Assembly: GCA_030248295.1 (NCBI GenBank)
Contig: JASANH010000299.1
Span: 1-64,000, forward strand
DNA length: 64,000 nt
Origin: Mesodorylaimus sp. YZB2_4
Lineage: Eukaryota > Nematoda > Enoplea > Dorylaimida > Dorylaimidae
Direction of reading: 5' to 3'
Under the pieces are notes generated by a model. It ran no database searches. It was not told the DNA's origin and worked only from the letters and a program-made list of their open reading frames with translations. Below are positions 22,389 to 32,380 of this stretch, in pieces (within the stretch, counting starts at the first letter, position 1; each line of letters starts with the position of its first letter). A program made the position numbers and the translations under genes.

Positions 22389-23335
22389 GTGGCGAGGCAT
22401 GATTTGTCTTCTGGTGCAGTAGTGGCGATCGGAAGTGGAATTCCCGACTATCGATCTAAAAAAGTGGGTCGAGTTGCGCAAAGTACAATTCGTCCTGTAC
22501 AATATCATCGAATCGTCAAATCGTCAGCCGTGCGACGGAGATATTGGGCCAGAAATTATGTGGTATATCCAACATTTACTCGATTCGGACCGAATTTGAG
22601 TCATCGTCTGTTGTAGGATTGGGAACGGGAAAATCGATTTTATTGGCTATTGACACAAAATGTTGATGGACTGCATCAAAATGCTGGAAGTGAACAATTG
22701 GTTGAGGTAAGAATAACTAAGTCTGTGGGACAAGGGGTATCTAATCGGCTGATTTGGGCTGGTTAGTCATTAGCCACTTCGAGTTTTCGAAATTGTTGTG
22801 CCAGATTTTGATTTCAACTTTGAACTCCCTGTCAGATTCCTTGTCCTTGTAAAGTTTATCAACTGAACCAGTAATTCAGAATTAGGTCCCTGTTTTTCTC
22901 AGACGGGCTGGCGGCTTGGCTCGTAAGGTGTTCATTGCAGATAAACAGCACAGTCCAAACTGATCTTCTGATCCGTTTCAGATGAACAGTACGATGCGTG
23001 CGGTTCGTTGTCTTCAATGCACATGGCGTGGGGGCACGATCGAATTTCGAATCCGATTTATTGAAGTCAAATCCTAATGATCTCGACCATATCAAACCTG
23101 CGGCTCTGGATGGGGAGTGGATTTGCCTTATTCGAAGATTAAAGAATTCAATTAATCTTCCGGGCTCGAATGTGGTCATGATATCGTCCTTCCTGATATG
23201 ATATTCTTCAGTGATAACATGCCAGTCGCTTGGTATATCGATTGATGGAAAAACGGATTTATGTAGCTTATGGATTGCTTATATATGTACTTGGCTCGAC
23301 AATCAGTACACATGCTGCATTTATCGGGGCGTACG
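22389..23335 (+). pseudogene. SIRT4: SIRT4-like mitochondrial sirtuin pseudogene
   Basis: SIRT4 is a mitochondrial NAD+-dependent deacylase/ADP-ribosyltransferase. The first piece (to 22706) carries GIPDYRSKKVG, RRRYWARNYVVYPTF, and after an in-frame TAG, ENRFYWLLTQNVDGLHQNAG, which match SIRT4 in order. A GTAAG...TTTCAG intron (22707-22981) is retained, followed by MRAVRCLQC (first zinc Cys pair), CGHDIVLPDMIFFSDN (second zinc region and 'PD.VFFGD') and, in another frame, LGSTIST-type C-terminal Rossmann sequence. Damage: the NAD-binding GAGIST motif reads GAVVAI, the catalytic His of LHG is replaced (E|MNS), one TAG, and at least one frameshift. The kept intron means a duplicated, not processed, pseudogene. 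Confidence 0.85.
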
Positions 23336-23424
23336 ACTGGCTAAGTATGGGCATGGTCGGCTGGCTTGGGGGAGGGGGCTGGCAGGTAGGGGAGATGGCT
23401 AAGATGAACGCTGGCGCGAAGCGC

Positions 23425-23600
23425 AGGGGATTGGGTGCGGGAGGCGAAACTTTTAGAAATTACTGCTTTATAATGCGCCTTTTACGCATTTTCCTGTTAT
23501 GGAAGCTATGCTTTTCTTTTCTTTCTTCATGCTGGACCTGAGGTGGGGGGAGGGTGTTTGAGAGGAAGGGTTCAGTGTCCTGGCCGGTTCCCTTGCCCAC
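23425..23600 (+). repeat. dispersed repeat family R2, copy 1
   Basis: GAAACTTTTAGAAATTACTG, TTTATAATGCGCC and GAGAGGAAGGGTTCAGTGTC recur in reverse complement at 39225-39360. The two copies differ by an insertion of about 40 bp around 23510. Confidence 0.7.
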
Positions 23601-23699
23601 AACTGCGACTGGTCACAGGCCCTCGACAGCCAATGACACAGCAGATAGTATGTAACTGCGTGCCTTATATGGGCATTGGATAGCATACTTACCTTTGTA

Positions 23700-23885
23700 T
23701 AACCCTCGTGCCTGGCATGCCTTGGCGAGTGGGAGATAGTAATCGACCCTCCCTAGGCTGGGATCGTCAGCACCGTGGGTCGATGTTTCAGCCGCACGTA
23801 TATTCGCGAGACTTGCGTTGCTCCAGTTGGAGTTTTTGTCTAGCTGACATTCTCTTCTGCCAGGCTTGGCTACATCTGGCCACAA
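23700..23885 (+). repeat. dispersed repeat family R3, copy 1
   Basis: Shares TAGTAATCG, CACGTATA, TCGCG.GACTTG, GTTGGAGTTTTTGTC and GCTGAC spacing with 61897-62095 inside a YME1L1 intron. The mobile nature is inferred from two copies. Confidence 0.55.
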
Positions 23886-23999
23886 GGCCATGCGCCGGCC
23901 TTGGCCTCGGGAGAGGGCGTGTCTGGTCGTTCTATACGCATCTCCAAGGTCGTACCGAAATGTACCTCGATGAAATCAATCCGTCGTGATAGACCGGCA

Positions 24000-24790
24000 A
24001 ATACTCAGAAAGCAATCAAGATCTTCCAAAATGAAAACTTAAGAGGAAAGTTTACCAATAACGGCTCGTGAAATGCGGCATTTCAAAAGCTTAGGATCCA
24101 GTAATAGACATGATTTTACCTCAAAATGTGCATTTACTGCGTTTCGCCCAACAAGCAACTTTTTGCACAGGTGCTAAGCCACTGTACGATTATTGCACTA
24201 CCCCTTAGGAAGCCGCCATTTCATTGGATAAGTTTGGTGTGCACGTCACCGTATACAGTATATTTCATAAACACATAAAAACCCCACCCAATCTTCGCCC
24301 ACTCACGCACACCAAATTAAGTAACGCAATCGAAATATCAAAAAAGAATAAAAAACTGGCAATACACGTCAGTTGAGAATGAAAGAACTCCAAATTCATG
24401 CCTCGTCGACGCACATGAAACAAGAAGCAGCAAATGCATCAGCAGCTATTCTAGGTTTTGGGCAAAGTGAATGCACAAGCTGGGTCGCAGCCTGGCGAGT
24501 TTAGGTGTCCCCCTCTCACGCTAGCCGCTCACTTAGAAGATATGTTCGACTCCTGCCAGGGTTAAAAATGATTGTCAATAGATACTTATGTCCCTCAGTT
24601 CTCGAGTGCGTTGTTAATGCTCCGCTGTATGACTGAAAAAATTTGCTTCAGTGACAAAAAATATGCTGGTACACTGAAAAATCCCGCTTTTTTATTTCTA
24701 TGTGCAACTTATTCCTCAATATCCTCTAGCCATGATCCTCATAAAAAACACATTACTCATAATTCGCGCTAATTGCAGACATGCCCTCAA
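24000..24790. other. gene-free stretch
   Basis: No recognisable domain or clear repeat; short frames on both strands only. Confidence 0.4.
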
Positions 24791-24936
24791 AGGTGCGGTC
24801 ATTCCGCCATCTACCGCCAAAAGTTCACGCGCAGGCGAATCAGGCGAATTCGAGCTTTTGGGGGGGGGGGGGGGAAGCCCCCCCCCCCGGGCCCCCCGGT
24901 CCAAAACAAAGCCCCCCCCCCCCCCCAACCCCCCGA
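24791..24936. repeat. half of the foldback element followed by poly-G/poly-C tracts
   Basis: 24791-24860 is one arm and loop of the foldback element seen complete at 20356-20453. Exactly where the second arm should begin (CTTTTG) the sequence becomes 15 G, then runs of 11 C and 15 C up to 24926. This looks like a base-calling or assembly failure in a strong hairpin and should not be taken as real sequence. Open frames across it are artefacts. Confidence 0.7.
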
Positions 24937-26054
24937 AACAACAGTTTCCATGTGGATCCACTTTGAAAATCGAGTTCTTCTACATGGATTGTATGGAGGG
25001 AAGCATACATTACCATCTAGATCTGCAAGGTCTTGCTAATATTTCCTTCAGCTCCCAAAACTGCCTACACTGGCTTTTATTTATCGATCCGAGCTCCTTG
25101 AAGACGTCAAAATCAAGTAGAAAATCAACTTAAAATGGCAATTGCGAATATGACATTTATGAAACATTGTAATTGGTTGGCTGGTCAGTAGGCGGGAGAA
25201 AGCTTTCGTCGACGTTTCTCGATATTAATTTTTCTAGAGCATTCTCTCTCCATTCTTGCTTGAACACTCACAGTTTTCTAAAACTCCCAGCCCAAAACCT
25301 GGCGGCTAGAATGAAGCAGATTTCCCAAATACCCAGGCGGGGGCCGCCCCAGACCCAGGACTAAGCGGGAAGTATAAAGTGCCTTCTGGGCAACCCAGCT
25401 GGGACGCACAAGGCTGGGGCACCACAGACTCAGACCCCAGACGAGGTATGGAGGAGCCGTAAGTCCAAGCAAGAAGTGATATGAAACACTGTATCCTAAT
25501 ATTTTTTGCCGCTGCTTTGTCTGATAGGACGGAATGAAAAAAATTGACGTGAGTAAATACAGGTAAACAATACAAATACAAAAGATATCTTAATGGAAGA
25601 TTGAAAAACACAAAATACTTGAAATACCAACATCAAGCTATTAGTCCAGCGCAGCCGTCATTGTCACCACCGCAACTTCCTCCTCCACTGCGGTCGCCGT
25701 GTCTGTCTCCTGATGAATCTGTCACTATTAAGCTTTTTATTAAAAAATCGCGAGATCTTTGGGCATGATGGATTCACCCTTCAAGGCCAAAAAGACGTGT
25801 AGCCCCTAGACGAAAAAAAACGTGCCAGCTCAACATGACTATTGCAAAAGCTTCTCAACAGGGATGTTTAAAAAGAAAAGTTAAGCATTAACGAATAATC
25901 GTGGGGCGGACTTTCGGCGAGGACACTTGTATTTACTCATGTCTATTTCCTTACTTTGTCCTATTAAATGAGGCAGCGGGAAAAAATATCGTACTACAGC
26001 GCTTAAAATCACATCTGCGCGGACTGACGCCATCTATGTGAGGTAATACTGAAG
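24937..26054. other. gene-free stretch
   Basis: Short frames only. A GC-rich patch at 25330-25460 (CCCAGGCGGGGGCCGCCCC) stands out but shows no domain. Confidence 0.35.
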
Positions 26055-26330
26055 CTAGTAGAGGAGGAATAAACTTGACATTATTTGAAAAATAAATCGT
26101 TTGACTTTTGAGCTAGTGTTTCGATTTGCCAGGAGAGCTATGTCAATTTTCAATCGAATTAGGGGAAAATTTTGTACAGAGGTGATGTCGATGTCGAGGT
26201 TGTGCTTGAGGTTGAAGGCGAATTCAGATATAGCCAAAAACGAAGCGTCGGAAGTTTCTACCAGCTGTTTCTTGGCGGCAGCAGGTAGGCGTGATAATGA
26301 AAAGCGCAATTCACAACTTGACTCTTGCAC
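26055..26330 (-). pseudogene. Polinton/adintovirus-like small capsid-associated protein, truncated
   Basis: 91 codons on the minus strand. LSRLPAAAKKQLVET, ISEFAFNLKHNLDI and RLKIDIALLANRN followed by VKRFIFQ match the pattern of a small protein regularly found in animal Polinton-like loci ('LP.A.K..LV...D..F...I.E.A.N.L.G...L.......L......LR.L......KR'). I recall that family from sequence patterns only, and it is often compared with adenoviral core proteins. The usual hydrophobic Gly-rich C-terminus is missing: the frame ends in a short unrelated tail, so it is broken at the 3' end. It lies just downstream, on the same strand, of the ATPase remnant, which supports the call. Confidence 0.55.
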
Positions 26331-26454
26331 AGCCGGGACATTTTTAAATTACGAAATCCAAAGGGGATTTCGGTGAATCTAAAGATTTATGAACATACAT
26401 ACACTAACTCCGAGTGAGGAGCCTTAAAGTCGGTACATAGACTCAAATGGGTTT

Positions 26455-27208
26455 TCCTGATGGAAGACTGCTGCTAAGGACCCCGTAAGCTGCTGTCAGC
26501 TTTCGCAGGATGAAGATTGATCGTGGGAAATGTGAAAGGTCTATCTTCGGTCGCTTTCTTGGATGCGTCCAAAAGAAATGCCACTTTCTTGGGAAATGAT
26601 TGCTGCGCAAAGCGTTTAACTGACGCTTTCATTACTGGCCACGCGTCAGAACAGCACAGTGACTGTTTTTTTCAGATGCACCGCATCTTTTTTTTTATTG
26701 ATTAGCTGCTGCACGATAAATATCATTGTGGAGGGCACATGGTGTGAATCGTCACAAAACATCATGACGAGCTGCTTGTACGTGGCTCAAGACATTCCTG
26801 GGTGCTGATCATCGATCACAATGCAGGAATCAGGCACTACTTCATTAGAGTTTGGAGAACCTTCTTCAAACTCAACATCATGGACTAAAGAAAAAAGTCC
26901 TGATAAATTAAAAAGTGCCATACAATTTCGCTAGATGTTCCGAAAAAAATCTGAATTCCAGCTCCCAGCAGGTCAACAAAAACACTCTTGCCTGACCCTG
27001 TGCCTCCAGCAAGCACAATGGTGGCAGGTTGCTGTAATACAATGATTGCCTGTTTGGGTTTCTCAGGCCCAGTCGCTTTTCCCATTCTCTTCTTTTTCTG
27101 TTTGTCTTTATACAAGCCACACAAATCTCCAATGGGAATAAGAAACAATCTTCTGATAGGGACAGTAGAAGGGTTCAAATGAAGTTGACCAACGTTTCTC
27201 TCCATCAA
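26455..27208 (-). pseudogene. Polinton-like packaging-type ATPase, broken
   Basis: A P-loop ATPase of the kind thought to pump viral DNA into capsids. In the minus-strand frame from 27208, ATIVLAGGTGSGKSVFV is the Walker A motif (about 26985-27030), followed by IQIFF and EIVWHF. After a frameshift near 26890, SCIVIDDQHPGM is Walker B with two acidic residues, and CDDSHHVPSTMIFIVQQ is the conserved HH...QN-type block. LKKTVTVLF leads, across a stop and a shift, to VKRFAQQSFPKKVAFLLDA and KKATEDRPFTF. This order is that of the ATPase found beside F54H12.2-like proteins in animal Polintons. Two in-frame TGA codons and two frameshifts make it a pseudogene. Confidence 0.8.
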
Positions 27209-27240
27209 AACGATGCAAGACTGGCAACAGCGTGATCATT

Positions 27241-27540
27241 TTATACATTTCTTTTAAACGTCAGTGACCGAACTATATCAGTTGTCAGCAGCTTTATCAG
27301 ACTTCCTTGAGCATCAGTCAGCGAAAATAATATGGTGCTAATGACTTCACATGGCACAGGTACAGAGATAGGCTTTTGCGACCATGCGTTTTTGTTTAGA
27401 ATGCTGAGGAGGATCAGCAGCTTATGATCATCATACATGTACGCGTTACAAACATCAATGGTGATGTGCACAATGCGATTTCTGTCCTTGGGCGGCGCAG
27501 AGACAATGCAGGGTGATAAACAAACGCCATAGTCCAACAT
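27241..27540 (-). pseudogene. Polinton-like structural protein, C-terminal fragment
   Basis: Minus strand, ending 32 bp before the ATPase start. VHITIDVCNAYMYDDHKLL and the tail STILFSLTDAQGSLIKLL...SLTFKR fit the C-terminus of a structural protein carried next to the ATPase in animal Polinton-like loci, which typically ends '..I.I.D..G..I.F......LHFR'. The N-terminal part is absent or unrecognisable. Function in virion assembly is inferred from the family and from position only. Confidence 0.45.
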
Positions 27541-27835
27541 GTCGGCTGGAGAGGTTACTAAAAAAAATGGAAAAGCTGATTTCCTGGTAAAAAACGTTTG
27601 CTTCCAGCATTGGGAAGGAAAATGATAAACTTGTTTATTTTACAAACTGTTCTTCGCTGTGCCACTTGTCGTCTTCTGAACCATAACCTTGATACTGCAC
27701 AAAATACTGTTTTTACTCTTTTTGTGTTTTTGGGTTCGAATAACTTTTTCGATTCTAAATTCTGTTGAAGCTGGTTCCTTTTGCAATTTTGGTTAGTGAA
27801 AAGCAGCTTAAAAAGGCGCTACTATTTTTAAAAAA

Positions 27836-28192
27836 GTGAGATTATTAGCCACACAAGTTACCTTGAAACAGACTTTTTCTGTGGTATTTGACGCAGGACT
27901 ATATTCGGTCTTAGTAGGTCAGAACAATATGCATCTGGTGAACTTGAAAGCCTCACTGCAATTCGTTTCAACCCTCCTGACTGATGACGAGTCTCTGCAT
28001 CGAGATACTGACCTAGTCAACGACTGCAAAGTCTGGTTCGTGCGGGACAGTATTAGTCATCGAGTCCATCCTTTCTCGAATGACGTCTATGTCGGCGTCA
28101 ATAAGCTTGATACGATTATTGGACCAGTTGTGGGACTCAACTGGCAGTGCAACACATCAATGTATCGCTTGGTCTTTCGATCCAGTAAATAG
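27836..28192 (+). CDS. hypothetical protein
   Basis: 118 codons (first codon TTG/ATG uncertain), not recognised. VNLKASLQFVSTLLTDDES, NDVYVGVNKLDTIIGPVVG and a final TSMYRLVFRSS have a plausible globular composition. It lies between the minus-strand virus-like remnants and the tandem repeats, so it may belong to the same insertion. No motif assigns a function. Confidence 0.3.
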   Translation: MRLLATQVTLKQTFSVVFDAGLYSVLVGQNNMHLVNLKASLQFVSTLLTDDESLHRDTDLVNDCKVWFVRDSISHRVHPFSNDVYVGVNKLDTIIGPVVGLNWQCNTSMYRLVFRSSK

Positions 28193-28858
28193 CGCATCAG
28201 CATTGACTTGAATGTTCTTAAAACCCAAGACGGTATGGTTCAGGAGCAAGTTTGAACATGTTTCATGATTCCGAAAAACCTGCGTATCTACTAGTATCTA
28301 CTGGAGAGGAACTTTCGGAACGTAATGACGAAATAGTTTTATTACAAGGCTTGATTGGTCGAGGCCTTGGCACTGTCGAGATTCTGTCCTTGTTTTACCA
28401 CATCGCCAAGCGTTTAACAGCGCAATCGAGGGAAGCGTCCATCGCGCCAAGTTTCGTTTATCGCGCCAAGTACTCTTTTCTCCAACCATTCTATTCACTT
28501 TCAATCATGCTCGAGGCAACGTATACGCATTTGATCTAGATGAGAATCAAACTCAAGAAGATTCAGGAGGATTCGGTCAATCGAACAGCAGTGGTGCTTT
28601 TTCCAGCTCTGATCACGCCTGCTCTTGAGATTCAGAGAGTGTGATTCGCTTACAATGTTGGTGGGTCACTGTAAGCTCACCAGCCAATTATTAGTATGGC
28701 TAATAGATCTAAAGCTCACTATTCACAAATGAAGGCGTCTCATCGACTGAAAAATGTTATTCTTGTCAAATCAGCATCAAGAAGTGCATACACTGAAAAG
28801 TAGTAATAGCGTACCCCCCTGAGCTGGTACCTTTTGAGCCACAATGGTTAAGCATAGG

Positions 28859-29062
28859 CAGTGTAAAGTAGCGCGCGAAGCGCGTTACCGTCATGTATGG
28901 AACTACCTACAGTAGGCCTGGAGTAGTTACAGTAATCCTAAAATCGTCAAAGGACAGAGACAGTGTAAACTAGCGCGCGAAGCGCGCGTACTGTCTTGTT
29001 CAAACCACTTACAGTAGGCCTGGAGTAGTAACAGTAATCATAAAATCGTCAAAGGACAGAGA
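28859..29062. repeat. two tandem 102-bp units with GCGCGCGAAGCGCGCG core
   Basis: Units at 28859-28960 and 28961-29062 begin CAGTGTAAA(G/C)TAGCGCGCG and share TACAGTAGGCCTGGAGTAGT and AAAATCGTCAAAGGACAGAG. A third partial end (ATCGTCAAAGGACAGAGACA) occurs at 29221-29241. The core can form a GC-rich hairpin. Confidence 0.85.
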
Positions 29063-30141
29063 CATGTCTTTTAAACTTTTTGGCAGCAAAGGACTGGCTA
29101 GTTGATATTTACAATTTTTTTTCACAAACCAGTGATGTGACTAGCGAAATTAAAGAAATTCATTTTGTTTTTGTTTTGTCGAAGGAATTTTTTTATGTTT
29201 TGTTTTCTGACAAACTATAATATCGTCAAAGGACAGAGACAGGCTTTTTTATCGGCAATTTTTGTGCATTGTTATATGATCTCGTGGCATTCTGTTTTTA
29301 ATTTTTGATTTTTTTTGAATCTGTGCTCTTGCAGAAAGTTTTGTGAATTTTTTCGTGCAATAATTGTACTATCTAGTGACATCCTGGTTTATTTACTTCT
29401 GACATTATGTTGAAAAGTTGGGCATAAGTGTAAAGTTTTGAAATTATCGCAGGCTACAGAGTGCAACCTAGGAAATCCATATGTGTACAGAGACAGACAG
29501 CGTACTGTACTGAGTGTAAAGTTACAGTAACCAACGAACATTTTGCAGCTGATTTCAGTGATGTAAGCTACTGTGTGGAGTTTAAAGTAACACATTTCCA
29601 ATTGACGCACAGAGAGTGTACTGTATTCAGCGTAAAGTTACAGTAATCCTCAGAGCCTGGGGCTAATTTTTTCTTATGTAAAGTATAGTAAGAAGTATGA
29701 AGTGTGAAGCAGCACTGTACTTACAGTAAGCTAGTCTTGCAATAAATAAGTAGATCGCTTGATGGTAACTTTACATCTCCTTGTCTGCGTGAATGTTGCA
29801 ATCTTTTTTGGATAGTGTAAAGTGGATAAAATAACAAGGTCACGTGTAAACACAGTGTAAAGTGGATAAAATGACAAGTGTAAGTTTACGTCACATGACT
29901 TTCATAAACTCACATAATGTCACACAATAACAAATGCTAAACGATAGTATCACAAAACAGAGTCAATGTTTATCTTTTCCTTGACCACTGCTGGTGACCA
30001 CTCCAGAATTGAACACTGACCGCTGGAGCTCTTCCGCTAGCCACCATTCACGACGACTGCAGAATGAACACTGAGAGCAGACAGCGGAGATTGGTCGTGT
30101 TTAAAGCCAAAGTACACCCATAAGTTCACCCTGACCAATTA

Positions 30142-30325
30142 GAAGCGAGCATGTACACCCATCGACTATCAAGCGCACCTATGACTCATCCAAAAAGTCA
30201 CCCACCAAACGTCACCCCTAAAGTCACCCATTTGAAGCGAGCATGTACACCTATCGACTATCAAGCGCACCTATAACTCATCCAAAAAGTCACCCACCCA
30301 AGGTCACCCCTAAAGTCACCCATTT
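30142..30325 (+). promoter_or_regulatory. two 92-bp tandem units with AP-1-like, CACCC and CCAAT elements
   Basis: Units 30142-30233 and 30234-30325 each start GAAGCGAGCATGTACACC and end AAAGTCACCCATTT. The surrounding 30109-30500 is packed with TCACCC/ACACCC. TGACTCA (30182) and TGAGTCA (30388, 30466) match the AP-1 consensus, and CCAAT occurs at least three times. It lies 300-500 bp upstream of the zinc-finger/PolB-like gene, so an enhancer role is likely but inferred. Confidence 0.6.
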
Positions 30326-30524
30326 AGGTACACCTCAACCAATCAGAATCGAGTGTGTGTACCAACACCGGCTATCAGTCGCACCCATGAGTCACCTCTA
30401 AAAGTCAGCCCCGAGATCGCCTATCAAGTACACCTTGACCAATCAGAGTGAAGAGTGTACACCCATGAGTCATCTAGCGCCTCTGATCAGTACACCCCAA
30501 CGAGATCACCCCCTTACAGAAATC

Positions 30525-30533
30525 TATAAAAGG
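30525..30533 (+). promoter_or_regulatory. TATA box of the zinc-finger/PolB-like gene
   Basis: TATAAAAGG, 111 bp before the ATG. A start near TCAGTGT at about 30552 would give an 80-nt leader. Confidence 0.65.
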
Positions 30534-30635
30534 AGCCCATTTCGGCCGACTGGTCAGTGTTCTCTCCAGTCCAGCTGGTGGAAAGTCGTCTCCTCGTAAT
30601 CTCTCCGTCGCTTTGTTTCATCAGTATTTCCGAAA

Positions 30636-32024
30636 ATGTCGCTGTCCAAGCCCATTGGTGATGATGAATTGGCCCAATGTCCGAGCTGTGGCAAGTGGTT
30701 TATGGGTGGTCGTAATTTGGCCGAGCATTTGAAAACTCATCCAGCCGGCTCATCTGACACGTCTTCCACCAACAAACGTCAGAAGACTGCTGCTGCATCT
30801 ACCGACCGTCATGCCAACGTCAACTGTCCGACTTGTGGCAAGTCAATGAGAACCAATAATCTGGATCGCCATATGAAGACTCATCCAACCGAATGTTGTT
30901 ACGACTGCCCGTGTTGTGATTTTCAAGGTGCTCACACACTGGATTATTTGAAAGGCCACTATGATCGGAAGCACAAGAACGAAAATTTCAAGTGCAAGAG
31001 GTGTGGTCAGCAATTCACCGAATTCGGATTCTGGGAAAATGATCACTTGAACGGCAACTGCCAAATCCGTTTCAAACGCCCCAGTGGTGGCCCGTATTTG
31101 CCCAATCTGCAGCAGGATGATGCCCCCAATTTTCAACCCGACTCGCTCGCCATGCCAGCTGATGCTCATCCAGTTTGGGATTACTTGCCACTATTACCGT
31201 ATTTGCCAGATGCCATGCCCGAAATCAAGAGATATTGGGGTGATGTCTGCACCCATTTTGACAATAAATCCGAAATCGTTCAGAAATATATTTTCCGTGT
31301 GGCTGGTTCCGATGTCATGGACTTTCGTTTGGGTGATGCTCTTCGATTTATTTATTCCAAAGTCACCTATGCCTTTAATTTCAATTTGGGCTACACGTAT
31401 TTGTTGTACAACGATGAAGAAGGAGAATTCAAAGTGTTCACCGCCCAGAAGGAAATGAATGAACTATTTGATCGCAATATTTTCGTGCATAATTTGAAAA
31501 CTTTGAAATTAGCCATGGAGAAGGTGGACGAGTACAACGACTTCAGCTACCTGGCCGATATTTCCGACAGGCCAGATACCAAGTGGAGATACGTGTGTCC
31601 GTTGTCGTTCTGTTTCTATATTTACATCAGACCTGGATATATCGCTGGTAAGGGGCATAAACGTCTGCCGGATTATCTGACTCAGAACAAGAATCTAACT
31701 ACCATGGAACGTGACAAGCATGGGAATATTTTCTCCGACAAACTGTGCTTTTTTCGTTGTATTGTGAAAAACCTAGGCCAGGACTGGAATGATTTGGACG
31801 TGGTAATTAGTTGTTACGAGAAATATGCCCGTGCTGTGAGTGGTCCGTTTTGGACAGAGTATGGAGGAATGACTGAAGAGGAAATACCGATCGCTGAGAA
31901 TATTTTTAATTTGAACGTGCAGCTTTGGAGAATGTATCCTAAAAATGTGGGAGTGCTGTTAAGGAAAGCCACTAATCCTAATCGTCAAACTGTGAATTTG
32001 TTTTTGCATTTGTTTGATGACTAA
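30636..32024 (+). CDS. C2H2 zinc-finger protein with Polinton PolB N-terminal-like domain
   Basis: 462 codons without intron. Residues 15-35 and 64-83 are C2H2 fingers (C-x2-C...H-x3-H), 91-113 is a third finger, and 120-142 a C2HC finger. The middle (residues 190-340) is unassigned. From about residue 355, DKLCFFRCIVKNLGQDW, then IAENIFNLNVQLWRM and RQTVNLFLHLFDD, match the region that precedes the exonuclease in Polinton/adintovirus DNA polymerase B ('LCFFR.....G...LE..F..NI.VY.L...LNL'). The protein stops exactly there. No exonuclease or YGDTDS-type polymerase motif follows. Own TATA box, clean frame and poly(A) signal suggest an expressed stand-alone gene rather than a truncation. The DNA-binding role is inferred. 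Confidence 0.8.
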   Translation: MSLSKPIGDDELAQCPSCGKWFMGGRNLAEHLKTHPAGSSDTSSTNKRQKTAAASTDRHANVNCPTCGKSMRTNNLDRHMKTHPTECCYDCPCCDFQGAHTLDYLKGHYDRKHKNENFKCKRCGQQFTEFGFWENDHLNGNCQIRFKRPSGGPYLPNLQQDDAPNFQPDSLAMPADAHPVWDYLPLLPYLPDAMPEIKRYWGDVCTHFDNKSEIVQKYIFRVAGSDVMDFRLGDALRFIYSKVTYAFNFNLGYTYLLYNDEEGEFKVFTAQKEMNELFDRNIFVHNLKTLKLAMEKVDEYNDFSYLADISDRPDTKWRYVCPLSFCFYIYIRPGYIAGKGHKRLPDYLTQNKNLTTMERDKHGNIFSDKLCFFRCIVKNLGQDWNDLDVVISCYEKYARAVSGPFWTEYGGMTEEEIPIAENIFNLNVQLWRMYPKNVGVLLRKATNPNRQTVNLFLHLFDD

Positions 32025-32098
32025 ATGCTCGCTGTGTCGCTTCTTCTGTTTGGAAGGGATTTAGGTACTGTAAGCCATTGAAGGAATGCATGTACTGT

Positions 32099-32104
32099 AA
32101 ATAA
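32099..32104 (+). terminator. poly(A) signal
   Basis: AATAAA 75 bp after the stop codon of the zinc-finger/PolB-like gene, correct strand. Confidence 0.6.
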
Positions 32105-32380
32105 ACACTTCTTCTGTCTCGTGTTTGATTTCTGCACCAAGCGTGTGTTTCAAAAAGAAAGCAGCAAGCATAATACTAAAGACAATGTTCGGTAACAGAT
32201 GCAAATTTTTAAAAAGGGCTGAGTTGGAAATTACAAAAGTGCACAAGCCCTCAGCTGGGCCAGCCCCATTGCGGCGAGTTGTTGTGCTAATTTTGAATTA
32301 TAAGTGCTTAGCGTGAGACATGTTTTTTCCATCAGAGAAATCTCCATAAAGTTTTACAGAAGCCTCGTTATACACATCAT

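Noticed and set aside
24716..24966. Gly/Pro-rich proteins across the poly-G/poly-C tract
   Set aside because: They are translations of a probable hairpin-related sequencing artefact.
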